Translations under genes and position numbers: made by a program
Shown: piece by piece, positions 62,600-64,000 of the stretch
Layout: every line of letters begins with the position of its first letter
Numbering within the stretch: position 1 is the stretch's first letter
Assembly (NCBI RefSeq): GCF_934476685.1
Contig: NZ_CAKSNX010000003.1
Location: 1 to 64,000 of the forward strand
Direction of reading: 5' to 3'
DNA length: 64,000 nt
Source: an uncultured Ruminococcus sp.
GTDB lineage: Bacteria; Bacillota; Clostridia; Oscillospirales; Ruminococcaceae
The notes under the pieces: generated by a model
What the model saw: only the letters and a program-made list of their open reading frames with translations
Databases searched by the model: none
Told to the model about the DNA's origin: nothing

Positions 62600-62681
62600 A
62601 GCTGCCCTCCTATAATTAATTAAATTAATTATACCATAAAACAAATAAAAAAGCAAGCAAAATAACACTTATGCCGCAAAA

Positions 62682-62710
62682 AAGGAGCCGGAAGAGATAT
62701 CCGACTCCTT
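62682..62710 (-). terminator. terminator after surface-repeat protein gene
   Basis: On the minus strand AAGGAGTCGGA and TCCGGCTCCTT pair fully with one T-G pair around a 7-base loop and run into TTTTTTGC. Confidence 0.88.
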
Positions 62711-62745
62711 ATAAGGATTATTCAGTTTCAGATCATCAGATATTC

Positions 62746-64000
62746 TTAAACTGTGTAGTTAAGGGTTACTGTGTCCTTAAGGTTCGACTTGCCTGTAACA
62801 GTTACCTTTACTGTACCGTTTGTGTTAGCTGAATACTTTACAGTATAGTTTCCGCTGTAAAGCTTTGTACCGTTGCAGTATACCTCAACAACTGGCTTTT
62901 CCGGATTTGCAGGATCTGCCACAAGTTCAACTGTGCAGTTCTTTATGCTTCTTGGCAGTATCTTGAATGTTCTTACAGCTGTACCCTTAAGGTTTTTCTT
63001 ACCTGTGATAGTTACAGTTGCTGTACCTGATGAAAGGTTGTTCTTGTACTCTACTGTGTAGTTTCCGCTGTAAAGATCCATACCGTTGCAGCTGATCTTT
63101 ACAGAAGGCTTTATTCTTGAACCGCTGAAATAAGCAGATGTTGTGCCGAGTGTGATATCGCAGTTTCCTACTGAACGCTGGATTATCTGATAAGCCTTTA
63201 CAGTTGAACCGGCAAGGTTGTTCTTACCTGTTATTGTTACCTTAGCTGTACCTACCATAAGGTTGTCTGTATAGCTGAGTGTGTAGTTGCTTGGATCAAC
63301 TACCTTGTCGCCGATCTTTACTGTAACCGCCGGCTTAACTCTTGTGCCTCTGAAATAGCTGCTGTTGTAAGCAAGTGTTACTGTGCAGTTATTGAGTGTT
63401 CTTGCTGCGATAGTAAAGTTCTTTGTAACTGAGCCTGTATAGCTGCCCTTACCTGTAATAACGATCTGTGCAGTACCTGCCTTGATGTTATTCTTGTATT
63501 CATATGTGTAATCTGTGCCTGCTGTAAGAGTCTTGCTGCCGCTCTTAACTGTGAATGAAGGCTTTATCTCCTCGCCTGTATAGCCTGCGCCTGTGGAAGA
63601 TATAGTTACTGTGCAGTCTGAGATCTTTGTGGAAGTTGAAGTTTCAACGATAGCATAGATGATCTCTTTGATAGTTGCTGAACCGCCCTCGGCTGAAACG
63701 CAAAGCTGTACAGCGTTGTAGAGAGCTGATGCAGGCTTTGAGCCGTGTGTGCTCTGATATGATGCTTCGTATGCTGCAACGATATCCTTATAGCTGTAAT
63801 AAGCCACGCCGTTTTCTGCAATAGTAGGAGTTACCTTGCACCATACCTTCCATGAGCTGTCCTGAAGAATGAGTGTCGGAGCGGAGGCTGCTGTATACTT
63901 AACAGCGATATAGCCCTTTGTGCTCATATTCGGAAAGTCAAATCTTACGCCCGATGTAGCGTTATAGCCTGAGATATTTGATGTTGTGTTTGAAATTGTT
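62746..64000 (-). CDS. secreted Ig-like repeat surface protein, C-terminal part
   Basis: The frame is open to the right edge of the window, so the N-terminus lies outside. At least 417 residues are visible. From about 100 residues after the edge, four repeats of about 76 residues follow (for example SDCTVTISSTGAGYTGEEIK in part, YKNNIKAGTAQIVITGKGSYTG), the last of the NPANPEKPVVEVYCNGTKL type. The same four-repeat order and the same last-repeat variant are seen in the gene at 52885. These repeats form Ig-like beta domains on surface proteins. The visible N-terminal part has a beta domain (GYIAVKYTAASAPTLILQDS). Confidence 0.82.
   Translation of the reverse strand, partial: TISNTTSNISGYNATSGVRFDFPNMSTKGYIAVKYTAASAPTLILQDSSWKVWCKVTPTIAENGVAYYSYKDIVAAYEASYQSTHGSKPASALYNAVQLCVSAEGGSATIKEIIYAIVETSTSTKISDCTVTISSTGAGYTGEEIKPSFTVKSGSKTLTAGTDYTYEYKNNIKAGTAQIVITGKGSYTGSVTKNFTIAARTLNNCTVTLAYNSSYFRGTRVKPAVTVKIGDKVVDPSNYTLSYTDNLMVGTAKVTITGKNNLAGSTVKAYQIIQRSVGNCDITLGTTSAYFSGSRIKPSVKISCNGMDLYSGNYTVEYKNNLSSGTATVTITGKKNLKGTAVRTFKILPRSIKNCTVELVADPANPEKPVVEVYCNGTKLYSGNYTVKYSANTNGTVKVTVTGKSNLKDTVTLNYTV

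Noticed and set aside
1..64000. Insertion sequences or transposase genes
   Set aside because: No transposase-like frame or terminal inverted repeat pair was seen; the only mobile element supported is the prophage.

Overview
The window looks like chromosome from a rumen or gut Ruminococcus-type Firmicute (Oscillospiraceae). The grounds are a GH94 cellobiose phosphorylase, a membrane-anchored GH5 cellulase with a cellulose-binding module, a type I pullulanase, a GGGtGRT/NifU-like pair, Gram-positive style AGGAGG ribosome binding sites, and moderate GC with AT-rich intergenic DNA. The genus is inferred from family content; no rRNA gene is present to confirm it.

Positions 1 to about 29105 are the right part of a siphovirus-type prophage; its left end lies outside the window. 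It sits against the 3' end of tRNA-Pro(TGG), with a tyrosine integrase next to the tRNA. Almost all genes are on the minus strand and are transcribed from the switch region (about 24.5 kb) towards position 1: small early genes, PcfK/PcfJ-like pair, DUF3102, Gp157, Sak4-type ATPase, helicase, VRR-NUC nuclease, DUF669, primase, DUF1492 regulator, a structured non-coding stretch, HNH nuclease, portal, MuF-type minor head protein with a probable toxin tail and a possible immunity gene, large terminase, scaffold, capsid, connectors, major tail protein, tail chaperone G/T with a -1 frameshift site, tape measure, and distal tail. The plus-strand lysogeny side carries a LexA-type repressor, then a membrane-anchored DEDDh exonuclease/BRCT protein and a voltage-gated potassium channel, then the integrase.

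Positions 29106 to 64000 are host DNA. They hold pullulanase; a phospholipid and cell-wall lipid run (psd, pssA, a flippase-like membrane protein, mraY); an intergenic patch of GC-rich repeats; two tRNA-Ser genes; a lipoprotein; the GGGtGRT/NifU-like pair; a secreted SleB-type hydrolase with a long leader; an S1-domain protein; cellobiose phosphorylase; a second lipoprotein; a MarR-controlled heterodimeric ABC exporter; a secG/GNAT/rnr run; two large secreted repeat proteins (the second partial); a CsoR-controlled copper exporter with an in-frame, separately translatable CopZ domain; an acyl-CoA ligase; and the GH5 cellulase.

The strongest leads are the MuF toxin/immunity cassette, the exonuclease-BRCT/potassium-channel pair, the internal CopZ start, the tail-chaperone frameshift, the three-hairpin RNA candidate near 12.4-12.5 kb, and three genes whose frame and Shine-Dalgarno point to AUU or AUA initiation. 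All functional calls come from reading the sequence by eye; no database search was run.
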